Counted from the stretch's first letter, positions 34,561 to 43,450 are shown. The stretch is DNA of 64,000 nt from Paenibacillus tarimensis (GCF_021532315.1 NZ_JAKGAO010000003.1:124001-188000); one strand, 5' to 3'. Numbers and translations are program-made. The notes: generated from the letters alone by a model not told the origin.

Positions 34561-35466
34561 ATGGAGCAATTAATCGAACAATTGAAAGAAGCCGGAGCAG
34601 GAACCGTACTGATCCAGGAGCCGCTTGCGGAATATACCACCTGGAAAATCGGCGGACCGGCGGATATCCTCGTCATACCAGAGACCAAGGAAGAGCTCAT
34701 TGCCGCAGTCAAGCTTCTGTCTGCGCAGGGCCTGTCTTGGACGAACTTGGGTCGCGGCTCTAATATGCTGGTGAGCGACAAGGGGATCCGTGGTGTTGTA
34801 ATCAAGCCCGGCAAAGGACTGGACTATGTCCGGTTTGAAGGCAATCAGGCTTATGCGGGGGCCGCATACTCCTTTATCAAACTGTCCGTGCTTGCGGGCA
34901 AAGAGGGGCTGACCGGACTCGAATTCGCGGGGGGGATTCCGGGTACGGTCGGCGGGGCCGTCTATATGAACGCCGGCGCACACGGGTCGGATGTGTCACG
35001 AATATTCAAATCGGCAGACATCGTACTGGGTTCTGGTGAATTGGTACGCTTCGGGCTTGACGAGATGCAGTTCTCCTACCGTCATTCCTTCCTCCATGAT
35101 ACGCCGGGCGTTGTTGTGGAGGCAGTATTCGAACTGCAGCCGGGGGACCGCAAGGAAATCGCGGCGGCCATGGCATCGTACAAAGACCGGAGACTGCGGA
35201 CACAACCGCTCAAGATGGCTACTTGTGGCAGTGTGTTCCGCAATCCTCCGGAGGATCATGCTGCCCGCCTGATTCAAGAAGCCGGACTTAAAGGCTTCCA
35301 GATCGGCGGTGCTCAAGTATCCGAGCTGCATGCCAATTTCATCGTGAACACCGGGCAGGCGTCTGCCGAAGACGTCCTCACCCTTATGTCACATATCAAG
35401 CGGACGGTACAGGAGCGCTTCGGCGTCGAACTGGTACCTGAGGTGCTGGTGGTGGGTGAGCGGTAA
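34561..35466 (+). CDS. murB: UDP-N-acetylenolpyruvoylglucosamine reductase MurB
   Basis: A 301-residue FAD enzyme that reduces enolpyruvyl-UDP-GlcNAc to UDP-MurNAc. FAD-binding stretches are TTWKIGGPAD near residue 28, LGRGSNMLVSD and GIPGTVGGAVYMNAGA; the active-site loop YRHSFLH and the C-terminal SVFRNP fit the type II (short) form. ATG 34561 follows AAGGAGG. It sits directly before murA, so the two committed steps of UDP-MurNAc synthesis are cotranscribed. Confidence 0.96.
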   Translation: MEQLIEQLKEAGAGTVLIQEPLAEYTTWKIGGPADILVIPETKEELIAAVKLLSAQGLSWTNLGRGSNMLVSDKGIRGVVIKPGKGLDYVRFEGNQAYAGAAYSFIKLSVLAGKEGLTGLEFAGGIPGTVGGAVYMNAGAHGSDVSRIFKSADIVLGSGELVRFGLDEMQFSYRHSFLHDTPGVVVEAVFELQPGDRKEIAAAMASYKDRRLRTQPLKMATCGSVFRNPPEDHAARLIQEAGLKGFQIGGAQVSELHANFIVNTGQASAEDVLTLMSHIKRTVQERFGVELVPEVLVVGER

Positions 35467-35481
35467 ATCGGAGGTGAAGCA

Positions 35482-36765
35482 TTGGACAAATTGGTGATTG
35501 AAGGCGGCAAACCACTCTCCGGAACAATTGTCATCCAAGGTGCGAAAAATGCCGCTTTACCGATTCTGGCCGCAAGTTTGCTGGTGGATGGCACAGTGAT
35601 CATTGATCAGGTGCCCAAATTGCTTGATATTGATGTGATGCTGAGCATTCTGCGTGACCTTGGCTGCAGAGCCGAGCATATCGGACAGTCGGTCGCTTTA
35701 GATACGGCATCACTGCATTCATCGCATGTGCCGGAGACGCTGATGAGACAGATGCGATCGTCGATTTTCCTTATGGGGCCGCTCTTGGCCCGCTTTGGCC
35801 GGGTGGAAATCTACCAGCCGGGGGGATGCGCAATCGGAGAGCGTAAGATTGATCTTCATTTGCGCGGGCTAGAAGCACTCGGAGCAGAAATCAAGGAAAC
35901 GGGCAGCCGGATTATCTGTACGGCCGAACGGCTGAAGGGTGCCGATATCGTGCTCGATTTCCCAAGTGTTGGCGCAACCGAAAATATTATGATGGCCGCG
36001 GTGCTGGCTGAGGGCATTACCACTATAACCAATGCAGCCCGGGAGCCGGAAATCCAGGATTTACAACACTTTCTGAACCAGATGGGTGCAAAAATTCTCG
36101 GCGCCGGAACCGATACAATAACAATAGAGGGTGTCCGGTCGGTCGTACCGTGCAGGTACCGGATCATCCCTGACCGGATTGTGACGGGGACAGTAATGGT
36201 AGCCGCCGCAGCAACACGCGGGCAGGTTACCCTGCAGAATACGAACCCGGCCCACCTGACCTCTTTGATTCATGTTCTGCGCCGTGCAGGTGTTCAAGTT
36301 GTGGTTGACGGTGATATAATAAAGGTCGGCGGTGCAAGCCGTCCAAAGGCGGTAGACCGGATTGTGACGAACCCTTATCCGGCTTTCCCGACGGATCTTC
36401 AATCCCAGGTCATGGTACTGCTGGCATTGGCGGATGGCACCAGTCTGATGAAAGAAACCATCTTTGAGGGACGGTTCAAGCATGTGGATGAACTCGTTAG
36501 GATGGGTGCTGATATCAGGATCGACCAGAACTGTGCGTTTGTACGCGGGGTTCCTCGCTTATATGGCGCAACAGTGGAAGCAACGGATTTGAGGGCAGGA
36601 GCAGCGCTTGTTATCGCCGGATTGGCGGCACAAGGGCAGACAGTCGTGGAGCAGGTGCATCACATCGACCGCGGCTATGACGAGATCGAGACGCTCTTCA
36701 ACCGTCTGGGTGCCAAGATTACGAGATACAGCGCGGCGCTTAATAACCGCGTGATTCCAGGCTGA
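35482..36765 (+). CDS. murA: UDP-GlcNAc 1-carboxyvinyltransferase MurA
   Basis: A 427-residue enolpyruvyl transferase catalysing the first committed step of peptidoglycan synthesis, the target of fosfomycin. GAKNAALP near residue 20 holds the catalytic-site Lys-Asn. The catalytic-loop Cys is present in PGGCAIGERKIDLH (near residue 117), so fosfomycin sensitivity is expected. GRFKHVDEL and GYDEIETLF complete the family pattern. It starts at TTG 35482 behind GGAGGTG. In B. subtilis murAA and murAB lie elsewhere, so a dcw location is a notable difference. Confidence 0.96.
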   Translation: MDKLVIEGGKPLSGTIVIQGAKNAALPILAASLLVDGTVIIDQVPKLLDIDVMLSILRDLGCRAEHIGQSVALDTASLHSSHVPETLMRQMRSSIFLMGPLLARFGRVEIYQPGGCAIGERKIDLHLRGLEALGAEIKETGSRIICTAERLKGADIVLDFPSVGATENIMMAAVLAEGITTITNAAREPEIQDLQHFLNQMGAKILGAGTDTITIEGVRSVVPCRYRIIPDRIVTGTVMVAAAATRGQVTLQNTNPAHLTSLIHVLRRAGVQVVVDGDIIKVGGASRPKAVDRIVTNPYPAFPTDLQSQVMVLLALADGTSLMKETIFEGRFKHVDELVRMGADIRIDQNCAFVRGVPRLYGATVEATDLRAGAALVIAGLAAQGQTVVEQVHHIDRGYDEIETLFNRLGAKITRYSAALNNRVIPG

Positions 36766-36779
36766 GATTAGCTTCATTC

Positions 36780-36811
36780 CCGGTTTTCGTGATGAGAACC
36801 GGATGTTTTTT
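36780..36811 (+). terminator. Rho-independent terminator after murA
   Basis: CCGGTTTTC pairs with GAGAACCGG (9 bp, one G-U), loop GTGAT, then ATGTTTTTT. It should end or attenuate dcw transcription before divIB. Confidence 0.82.
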
Positions 36812-36831
36812 CATGGAAGAAGGGACAAGTT

Positions 36832-37575
36832 ATGCCGGATCAGATGCCAGTACTACGTGAACCAAAGCCTGCGCGAAGAGCTAACCGCAAGCTGCTGGCT
36901 ATCATTCTGTTATTATTCGTCGTGCTGCTCTCTATACTGTTTTTTCGATCATCAATCAGTAAGATATCATCGGTCACGGTTACCGGCCACCAGCACATAA
37001 GTGCTTCTGAGATTCAAGAGGCTGCTGATATTGCGGTCGGTGACCCGTTCTTCTACCCGAGTGAATCGGAGTTTGCAAAGCGGATTAAGCAGCTCAATTC
37101 AGTTGAAGAAGTTGAGGTAACGAAATCATTCCCTGGGGCTGTCCACATAACCGTCAAGGAATATCCAACCGTTGCGTTTGAGTTGTCGGATAAAGGCGAG
37201 ATATCAGCTATTTTGTCTAATGGCACCGTTCTTCCGGCAGGCAGCAATTATGTCGTGGACAAGCCTGTGCTCAGCGGCTGGCCTGCTGACGACCCTGTCC
37301 GAGAGGAGCTCACCGCTGTGCTGGCCGATATCCCGCCTGACCTGCTGGCTGATTTTTCCCAGATCATGCCCTTTCCTTCTAATTCATATGCTGACAGGAT
37401 CAGAATATATACCCGGACGAAGTTTGAAATCATAACAGCCGTTTCTCTGCTGCCTGAGAAGGTGGAGACAATTAAGGCGGTCATTGAAACACAGGACCCG
37501 GGGAGTGTGACGCTGCTGCTGTCGGACCGCTATGTGCCTTATATTTCCGAGGCTGAAGGGGAGCAGGAGCAGTAA
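36832..37575 (+). CDS. divIB: Cell division protein FtsQ/DivIB
   Basis: A 247-residue bitopic protein: short basic cytoplasmic tail (residues 1-21), one membrane helix (about 22-41), a POTRA domain beginning ISSVTVTGHQHISASEIQ, a central beta domain and an acidic Glu/Gln C-terminal tail. It stabilises the FtsL-DivIC-PBP2B division complex. The ATG follows GAAGGGACAAG. B. subtilis has ylxW, ylxX and sbp between divIB and ftsA; here there is only a 286-base regulatory gap. A terminator lies just upstream, so it needs read-through or a promoter I could not find. Confidence 0.92.
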   Translation: MPDQMPVLREPKPARRANRKLLAIILLLFVVLLSILFFRSSISKISSVTVTGHQHISASEIQEAADIAVGDPFFYPSESEFAKRIKQLNSVEEVEVTKSFPGAVHITVKEYPTVAFELSDKGEISAILSNGTVLPAGSNYVVDKPVLSGWPADDPVREELTAVLADIPPDLLADFSQIMPFPSNSYADRIRIYTRTKFEIITAVSLLPEKVETIKAVIETQDPGSVTLLLSDRYVPYISEAEGEQEQ

Positions 37576-37626
37576 AAAGAGACTACTCAACGGTAAAAAA
37601 CAGTGGTACAATTTTATTTATGGGGT

Positions 37627-37684
37627 TTGACAGAATCTTGGTTTTTTGCTAGCGTAATGGATTTGGTATTACCGTTAGCAAAAA
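37627..37684 (+). promoter_or_regulatory. ftsAZ sigma-A promoter with inverted repeat
   Basis: TTGACA (37627-37632), 17 bases, TGC-TAGCGT (extended -10 at 37647-37655). A long inverted repeat, TTTTTGCTAGCGTAAT at 37643-37658 with ATTACCGTTAGCAAAAA at 37668-37684, covers the -10 and the start site. Repression by a dimeric protein or an RNA hairpin at the 5' end is possible. Confidence 0.6.
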
Positions 37685-37721
37685 TTGGAAGAGTACAACA
37701 CCTAAAAAAATTGTAGAAAAA

Positions 37722-37750
37722 AGAGGGAAAATATAAAGGACGTTGAATTA
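37722..37750 (+). promoter_or_regulatory. Sigma-H promoter for ftsAZ
   Basis: AGAGGGAAA (37722-37730), 11 bases, GTTGAATTA (37742-37750). Against the B. subtilis sigma-H consensus (RNAGGAWWW, N11-12, RNNGAATWW) the -35 has one mismatch and the -10 none. B. subtilis ftsAZ is likewise raised by sigma-H at the onset of sporulation. Confidence 0.7.
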
Positions 37751-37861
37751 GTAGTACAGTGTCTGCACTACTACAGATATGTTAGTATTATATGATGTAC
37801 TCTTAATAATCATAGTTAACTATTGAAATCAACATTTATTGTGAAACGGAGGTGCCATGGG

Positions 37862-39109
37862 TTGAGCAGTAATGACATCATTGTCAGTTTGGACATCGGT
37901 ACATCCAAAGTTCGTGTTATTATTGGCGAAGTGACAAACGGAGCCATTAATATTATAGGGGTTGGATCTGCCGACTCGGAGGGTATACGCAAGGGAGCTA
38001 TCGTTGATATCGACCAGACCGTCCAGTCGATCCGCAATGCGGTTGATCATGCTGAGCGCATGGTTGGTATAGAAATATCCGACGTATATGTAGGCATTCA
38101 AGGTAATCACATCGCCCTGCAAACGAACCATGGAGTAGTTGCCGTATCGAACGAGGACCGGGAGATCGGTGAAGAGGATATTGAACGTGTGCTGCAGGCG
38201 GCCAAGGTCGTAGCATTGCCTCCCGAGAGGGAGATTATCGGACTCGTTCCTAAGCAGTTCCTGGTGGACGGGCTGGATGGCATATCCGACCCGCGCGGGA
38301 TGATTGGCGTCAGACTGGAAGTGGAAGCGACGGTTATAACCGGTGCTAAGACCGCTATACATAACCTGATGCGTTGTGTGGAGAAAGCAGAGCTGCAAAT
38401 TTCGGGCGTCATCCTTATGTCGCTCGCATCTGGCCAGATGGCACTTACCAAGGATGAGAAAAACATGGGTACGGTTCTGGTTGATATCGGTGCCGGGTCA
38501 TGTACAATTGCGGTGTTTGACCAGGGCAGTCTGGTTGGAACATCGACGCTGCCGGTCGGCGGTGAGTATGTAACGAATGATATTTCGTACGGACTCCGGA
38601 CGCAAACTGAGCAGGCGGAGAAGATTAAGCTTAAGTTCGGCTGCTCGCTTGTAGATGAAGCGGCGGAAGATCAGAAGTTTAAGGTTATGCGAATGGGCAG
38701 CAATGTGGAGAAGGAATTCACCCAGGTGGATTTGGCTAACATTATTGAGCCGCGGATGCAGGAAATCTTCCATTTGGTACGCCAGGAAGTACGACGGATG
38801 GGGTTTGGCGATAAGGTGAACGGCTATGTGCTGACAGGAGGCACCGTGTCGATGTCGGGTGTCCTCCCGCTCGCACAGAGCGAGCTCGAGGCGACTGTAC
38901 GGATTGCTGTGCCTGATTACATCGGTGTCCGCGATCCGGCATATACGAGCGGGGTCGGGATGATTCAGTATGTCTCCCGTTACATGCGAGTCCGCTCAGG
39001 CGGTTCACCCAAAAAATCGGCTGCCCGGAAGCAGGGGCCGACGACATCTGCGCCCTCCAAGCCTGGGCTGTTCGAACGGCTGAAAAATATGTTTAGCGAA
39101 TTCATTTGA
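37862..39109 (+). CDS. ftsA: Cell division actin-like protein FtsA
   Basis: A 415-residue actin-fold ATPase that tethers FtsZ to the membrane. Phosphate-1 motif SLDIGTSKVRVIIGE is at residues 9-23, with LVDIGAGSCTIAVFD and VLTGGTVSMSG as the phosphate-2 and adenosine motifs. The C-terminus ends in an amphipathic membrane-targeting helix (LFERLKNMFSEFI). Translation starts at TTG 37862, seven bases after GGAGGTG; the nearby ATG 37857 is in another frame. It is cotranscribed with ftsZ from promoters in the upstream gap. Confidence 0.95.
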   Translation: MSSNDIIVSLDIGTSKVRVIIGEVTNGAINIIGVGSADSEGIRKGAIVDIDQTVQSIRNAVDHAERMVGIEISDVYVGIQGNHIALQTNHGVVAVSNEDREIGEEDIERVLQAAKVVALPPEREIIGLVPKQFLVDGLDGISDPRGMIGVRLEVEATVITGAKTAIHNLMRCVEKAELQISGVILMSLASGQMALTKDEKNMGTVLVDIGAGSCTIAVFDQGSLVGTSTLPVGGEYVTNDISYGLRTQTEQAEKIKLKFGCSLVDEAAEDQKFKVMRMGSNVEKEFTQVDLANIIEPRMQEIFHLVRQEVRRMGFGDKVNGYVLTGGTVSMSGVLPLAQSELEATVRIAVPDYIGVRDPAYTSGVGMIQYVSRYMRVRSGGSPKKSAARKQGPTTSAPSKPGLFERLKNMFSEFI

Positions 39110-39125
39110 TCGGGGGAAATCATAA

Positions 39126-40256
39126 ATGTTGGAATTCGATTTTGATATGGAACAACTGGCGCAGATAAAAGTCATCGGTGTTGGCGGCGGCGGCAGCAAT
39201 GCGGTTAACCGGATGATTGAGAATGGCGTCAAGGGCGTTGAGTTTATTACGGTAAACACAGATGCACAGGCGCTTCATATAGCAAAATCAGAGCAAAAGC
39301 TTCAAATCGGGGACAAGCTTACCCGCGGCCTCGGCGCCGGGGCAAATCCGGAGGTCGGCAAGAAGGCGGCCGAGGAATCCCGTGATATGATTGCGAACAC
39401 ACTGAAAGGTGCAGATATGGTGTTTGTCACGGCTGGTATGGGCGGCGGCACCGGAACGGGTGCTGCACCGGTCATTGCCGAGATTGCCCGTGAATGCGGC
39501 GCTCTGACGGTTGGCGTAGTTACCCGTCCGTTCACCTTCGAGGGACGGAAGCGTTCGGGTCAGGCGGATCTTGGCATCGAAGCGCTGAAGGAAAAGGTAG
39601 ACACCCTTATTGTCATTCCGAACGACCGTCTGCTGGAAATCGTCGATAAGAAGACGCCAATGCTCGAGGCCTTCCGCGAAGCAGATAATGTTCTTCGCCA
39701 GGCTGTACAGGGCATCTCCGACCTGATCGCTGTCCCTGGACTGATCAACCTCGATTTTGCGGATGTGAAGACCATTATGACCGAGCGCGGTTCGGCCCTG
39801 ATGGGTATTGGCGAGGCAAATGGCGAGAACCGGGCGGCTGAAGCAGCCCGCAAGGCAATTATGAGCCCGCTGCTGGAGACGTCCATCGATGGCGCCAGAG
39901 GGATAATCATGAACATTACCGGCGGAGCCAATCTGTCACTCTATGAAGTCAATGAGGCGGCCGAGATTGTCATTGCCGCTTCCGATCCGGAAGTAAATAT
40001 GATCTTTGGCGCTAGTATTAATGAGGATATGAAGGATGATATTAAGGTAACGGTTATCGCGACCGGCTTTGAGCTTAAGCCTCCTGCCAGCCTGCGCCGT
40101 AATCCTGCACAGGGGCAGCAGCAGGGTACCGAGCAGCAGTCGTCAGAATCACGTCCGGCTAGCGCTTCGAACCTGAAGCCTTTCGGTGGCGGCGTATCAA
40201 GTGATCAGCTTGATATTCCGGCATTCCTCCGTAATCGTCCGCGTGGCGACCGTTAA
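39126..40256 (+). CDS. ftsZ: Cell division tubulin-like GTPase FtsZ
   Basis: A 376-residue GTPase that polymerises into the Z ring. The glycine-rich nucleotide loop [13 protein letters not shown] is near residue 18, the tubulin signature [10 protein letters not shown] near residue 104, and the T7-loop region NLDFADVKT near residue 205. A Gln/Ser-rich linker leads to the conserved C-terminal peptide (DIPAFLRNR) that binds FtsA and SepF. ATG 39126 follows CGGGGGAAA. A strong terminator follows. Confidence 0.97.
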   Translation: MLEFDFDMEQLAQIKVIGVGGGGSNAVNRMIENGVKGVEFITVNTDAQALHIAKSEQKLQIGDKLTRGLGAGANPEVGKKAAEESRDMIANTLKGADMVFVTAGMGGGTGTGAAPVIAEIARECGALTVGVVTRPFTFEGRKRSGQADLGIEALKEKVDTLIVIPNDRLLEIVDKKTPMLEAFREADNVLRQAVQGISDLIAVPGLINLDFADVKTIMTERGSALMGIGEANGENRAAEAARKAIMSPLLETSIDGARGIIMNITGGANLSLYEVNEAAEIVIAASDPEVNMIFGASINEDMKDDIKVTVIATGFELKPPASLRRNPAQGQQQGTEQQSSESRPASASNLKPFGGGVSSDQLDIPAFLRNRPRGDR

Positions 40257-40273
40257 ACGCATTAGATAAGCAG

Positions 40274-40315
40274 CTGTTTTCTCCGGGACATTCCCTGAGA
40301 AAACAGTTTTTTTTT
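40274..40315 (+). terminator. Rho-independent terminator after ftsZ
   Basis: A perfect 10-bp stem CTGTTTTCTC / GAGAAAACAG with inner GGGA / TCCC, followed by T9. From here to 40486 I see no gene or clear signal. Confidence 0.95.
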
Positions 40316-40486
40316 ATTCCGCTAAGCTATGTCTGCATGATCTCCCCCTTCTCGTTCTACAGGAAGTCCTCTTAATGTGAATCTCTTAACCGGCATTCAA
40401 GCTCTCGCAGTTGGTACGACATCATTTTTGCACCAGTCCGGCTGTTTCGCGCAAGGCCTGCCGATTAACCGCGTTCTTTCTTTCAA

Positions 40487-40553
40487 CCCGACAAAAAAAG
40501 ATCGGGCATGACGGCATGTTTAGACAGACATTGAAATATGATTTTACTATACT
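40487..40553 (+). promoter_or_regulatory. spoIIG promoter with Spo0A-box-like sites
   Basis: TAGACA (40521-40526), an unusually long 21-base spacer, TATACT (40548-40553). The B. subtilis spoIIG promoter also has an over-long (22-base) spacer and the same -10. Two sites close to the 0A box TTYGACAAA (7 of 9 each) lie at 40487-40495 and 40520-40528, the second overlapping the -35, as in B. subtilis. Confidence 0.65.
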
Positions 40554-40620
40554 AATCTCAATCGTTCCCATAACGATAAGGGTTGCCTCAAGACAGGGGC
40601 ATGCAGAAGGGGGAATCCCG

Positions 40621-41550
40621 CTGGTCGTCTATGTGGATCTAGTTTTTTTTACGAATTTGCTCATTGATGGGGCGGTTCTGCTGACAACGGCCTGGGTTAG
40701 GGGGCTTCGTCCAAAGCTGCTTCGTCTGTCAGCCGCAGCAGTCATGGGTGCATTGTATGTTGTGATGATGTTTGTGCCGCCGCTATCCTTCCTGTTTACG
40801 TTCCTTCTCAAATTTGCCCTGTCTTTGCTCATGCTGTGGACAGCGTTCGGGTATGCGAGTCTCCAGCATTTCATCCGTAATGTAGCCGCCTTCTATGGGG
40901 TTAATTTTGCTGCCGCTGGGGGTGTGCTCGGATTTCACTATTTATTGCAAAGCTCCGGAGAGCTGTGGGATGGTCTGTGGTTTACTCGGACAGGCGGGCT
41001 GGGATTTGAGCTGCAGCTGGGACTGCTGTTTGTTGCCGGGACTTGCGCTGTGTCCCTGTTAATCTACCGGTATGTCTGGAACAACCGCCGCAAGACCGAG
41101 CGCGTGCAGGGACATCTCGCGGACGTTACGGTCCAAATAGGGAATCAGGAGCGATGCTGTACCGGCCTGATTGATACGGGCAATCAGCTGTATGATCCGC
41201 TTACGAGAACGCCCGTCATGGTCATGGAGGCGTCGCTATGGCAGTCGGAGCTGCCGCCTGGCTGGATCAAGCGAATTAAGGATTCGGAAGTCGATCTGCT
41301 GCTGGCAGGCCTGGAGCATGATGACAGTCCCTGGAGAGACCGCCTGCGGCTTGTGCCTTACCGGGGCATTAACAAGGGAACACAATTCATGCTGGCTCTG
41401 AAGCCGGACCGGGTCATTGTAACGCACAGCGGTCAAGTCTATGAAACTCACAAGGTGCTGATTGGTTTGGATGGAGGAAAGCTGGTTTCAGACGGCACCT
41501 ATCAGGCAATTATTCATCCGCTGCTGGTGGAAAGCCTGAAAGCCGGCTGA
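40621..41550 (+). CDS. spoIIGA: Pro-sigma-E processing protease SpoIIGA
   Basis: A 309-residue membrane-bound aspartic protease that cleaves pro-sigma-E in the mother cell after a signal from the forespore. About five N-terminal helices (residues 1-150) precede the protease domain with the catalytic DTGN motif near residue 185 ([11 protein letters not shown]). The start is unusual: the promoter's -10 is at 40548, and no ATG, GTG or TTG lies in frame between about 40560 and the conserved N-terminus. CTG 40621 has AAGGGGG exactly seven bases upstream. It aligns with the first residue of B. subtilis SpoIIGA and gives the same length. GTG 40633 is the alternative. Confidence 0.88.
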   Translation: MVVYVDLVFFTNLLIDGAVLLTTAWVRGLRPKLLRLSAAAVMGALYVVMMFVPPLSFLFTFLLKFALSLLMLWTAFGYASLQHFIRNVAAFYGVNFAAAGGVLGFHYLLQSSGELWDGLWFTRTGGLGFELQLGLLFVAGTCAVSLLIYRYVWNNRRKTERVQGHLADVTVQIGNQERCCTGLIDTGNQLYDPLTRTPVMVMEASLWQSELPPGWIKRIKDSEVDLLLAGLEHDDSPWRDRLRLVPYRGINKGTQFMLALKPDRVIVTHSGQVYETHKVLIGLDGGKLVSDGTYQAIIHPLLVESLKAG

Positions 41551-41591
41551 CCGGTCACTACATTATGCTTTACGGGGAGGACTGGCTTTAC

Positions 41592-42314
41592 ATGGTCGTG
41601 AAATGGAAATTAATCCTGCAGTTATATTATTACCGGATTTTGTTTTTATTCGGGCTGAAGAGCGATGAGATTTATTATATCGGCGGCAGCGAGGCGCTGC
41701 CACCGCCGCTTACCCGGGAGGAAGAAGAGTTCCTGCTGGCCAAATTGTCCTCCGGGGATACTGCCATTCGGGCGATTCTGATCGAACGGAATCTCCGCCT
41801 GGTCGTTTATATTGCCAGGAAATTCGAGAATACGGGCATCCACATCGAGGACCTGGTTTCCATTGGAGCGATTGGACTGATTAAAGCGGTGAATACCTTT
41901 GACCCGGAGAAGAAGATCAAGCTGGCAACCTATGCTTCCCGCTGTATCGAGAACGAGATCTTGATGTATCTGAGGCGCAACAGCAAGATTCGCACCGAGG
42001 TTTCCTTCGATGAGCCGCTCAACATCGACTGGGATGGTAATGAACTGCTGCTGTCGGATGTGCTGGGGACCGAGAATGATACGATATACCGGAATATTGA
42101 GGAGCAGGTGGACCGGAAGCTGCTGCACAAGGCGCTGGAGAAGCTCTCTGACCGGGAGCGGACGATTATGGAGCTGCGTTTCGGGCTGGCTGACGGCGAG
42201 GAGAAGACCCAGAAGGATGTGGCCGATCTGCTCGGCATTTCCCAGTCCTATATTTCCCGGCTGGAGAAACGGATTATCAAGCGTCTGCGCAAGGAGTTTA
42301 ACAAGATGGTATAG
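41592..42314 (+). CDS. sigE: Sporulation sigma factor sigma-E (pro-form)
   Basis: A 240-residue sigma-70 family factor for early mother-cell transcription. The hydrophobic, basic pro-sequence (about residues 1-28) ends before [12 protein letters not shown], the mature N-terminus after SpoIIGA cleavage. Region 2 ([33 protein letters not shown]) and region 4 with its helix-turn-helix ([13 protein letters not shown]) are nearly identical to B. subtilis. ATG 41592 follows GGGGAGG by 11 bases; ATG 41565 has no site. It is cotranscribed with spoIIGA. Confidence 0.97.
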   Translation: MVVKWKLILQLYYYRILFLFGLKSDEIYYIGGSEALPPPLTREEEEFLLAKLSSGDTAIRAILIERNLRLVVYIARKFENTGIHIEDLVSIGAIGLIKAVNTFDPEKKIKLATYASRCIENEILMYLRRNSKIRTEVSFDEPLNIDWDGNELLLSDVLGTENDTIYRNIEEQVDRKLLHKALEKLSDRERTIMELRFGLADGEEKTQKDVADLLGISQSYISRLEKRIIKRLRKEFNKMV

Positions 42315-42330
42315 CCTGCGCTCAGAATAA

Positions 42331-42373
42331 CAGAAGGAGTATGGCAGCTGCCATACTCCTTCTGTTTGTTTTG
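42331..42373 (+). terminator. Rho-independent terminator after sigE
   Basis: A perfect 34-base palindrome (CAGAAGGAGTATGGCAG and its complement, no unpaired centre) followed by TTTGTTTT. Only the outer part can pair in RNA. It separates sigE from sigG. Confidence 0.92.
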
Positions 42374-42544
42374 CAGTAAGTTAAAAACATTCTGCCAGGG
42401 GGAAAACCGCTTGTCTGGCAAGGCTTCCGGCGGGGATTGAGGAACAAGCAAAGGAGAGACATGGGGTTGCTGATGAAAGCGATTGAAACCCAGATGTGTC
42501 AAGCATTTTCCGGGTTTAATGGCCACTCTCGTGCTGTTCCCCGC

Positions 42545-42574
42545 GCATGCTCTGCTGCCTTGCGGGCTGGAATA
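42545..42574 (+). promoter_or_regulatory. Sigma-F promoter for sigG
   Basis: GCATG (42545-42549), 15 bases, GGCTGGAATA (42565-42574). Against the sigma-F consensus (GYWTA, N15, GGNNANAHTR) there is one mismatch in each box. The start codon lies about 50 bases past the predicted start site. Otherwise the gap from 42374 holds no gene. Confidence 0.55.
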
Positions 42575-42631
42575 AAAAAGAAGGCCAAGGGGATAATGTA
42601 CATTAATGTTTCTCCTTGGGAGGTAATCACG

Positions 42632-43414
42632 TTGACCCGAAATAAAGTTGAGATCTGTGGAGTGGATACCGCTAAACTGCCCGTACTGACGAATGCCGAG
42701 ATGAGAGAACTGTTCACGGCACTGCAAACACGCAACGAGCTGGCAGCAAGAGAGAAATTAGTAAACGGCAACTTGCGGCTGGTGCTCAGTGTCATCCAGC
42801 GGTTCAATAACCGGGGCGAGTTTGTGGATGATCTGTTTCAAGTCGGCTGTATCGGGCTGATGAAGGCTATCGATAATTTTGATTTGGGACAGAACGTCAA
42901 ATTCTCTACATACGCAGTCCCGATGATTATTGGGGAAATCCGCCGTTATTTGCGTGACAACAATCCGATCCGTGTATCCAGAAGTCTTAGGGATATCGCC
43001 TATAAAGCACTTCAGGTCAGGGACAGCCTGACCAACCAGAATTCCCGCGAGCCGACGATCTTTGAAATCTCCGAAGCGCTGAATGTGCCAAAGGAGGATG
43101 TGGTCTTCGCTCTTGATGCCATTCAAGACCCTGTATCGCTGTTTGAACCGATCTATCATGACGGAGGAGATCCCATCTATGTGATGGACCAGATCAGTGA
43201 TGATAAGAATAAGGATGTATCCTGGATTGAGGAAATTGCCCTCCGGGAGGCTATGCATAAGCTCGGCGACCGGGAGAAAATGATTTTATCGATGCGTTTT
43301 TTTGAGGGGAAAACCCAAATGGAAGTGGCCGATGAAATCGGCATATCGCAGGCGCAGGTTTCCAGACTTGAGAAGTCAGCCATCCAGCAAATGCAAAAGC
43401 ATGTAAAAACGTGA
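42632..43414 (+). CDS. sigG: Forespore sigma factor sigma-G
   Basis: A 260-residue sigma factor for late forespore genes, the same length as in B. subtilis. The N-terminus RNKVEICGVDT, region 2 (EKLVNGNLRLVLSVIQRFNN, DDLFQVGCIGLMKAIDNF) and region 4 (GKTQMEVADEIGISQAQVSR) are diagnostic. Translation starts at TTG 42632, seven bases after GGGAGGT; an open frame back to 42437 is unlike any sigma factor and covers the promoter. There is no pro-sequence. Confidence 0.97.
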   Translation: MTRNKVEICGVDTAKLPVLTNAEMRELFTALQTRNELAAREKLVNGNLRLVLSVIQRFNNRGEFVDDLFQVGCIGLMKAIDNFDLGQNVKFSTYAVPMIIGEIRRYLRDNNPIRVSRSLRDIAYKALQVRDSLTNQNSREPTIFEISEALNVPKEDVVFALDAIQDPVSLFEPIYHDGGDPIYVMDQISDDKNKDVSWIEEIALREAMHKLGDREKMILSMRFFEGKTQMEVADEIGISQAQVSRLEKSAIQQMQKHVKT

Positions 43415-43450
43415 GCAACAGGCGGCACGGCCGCATTTCGCTCACCCGAA

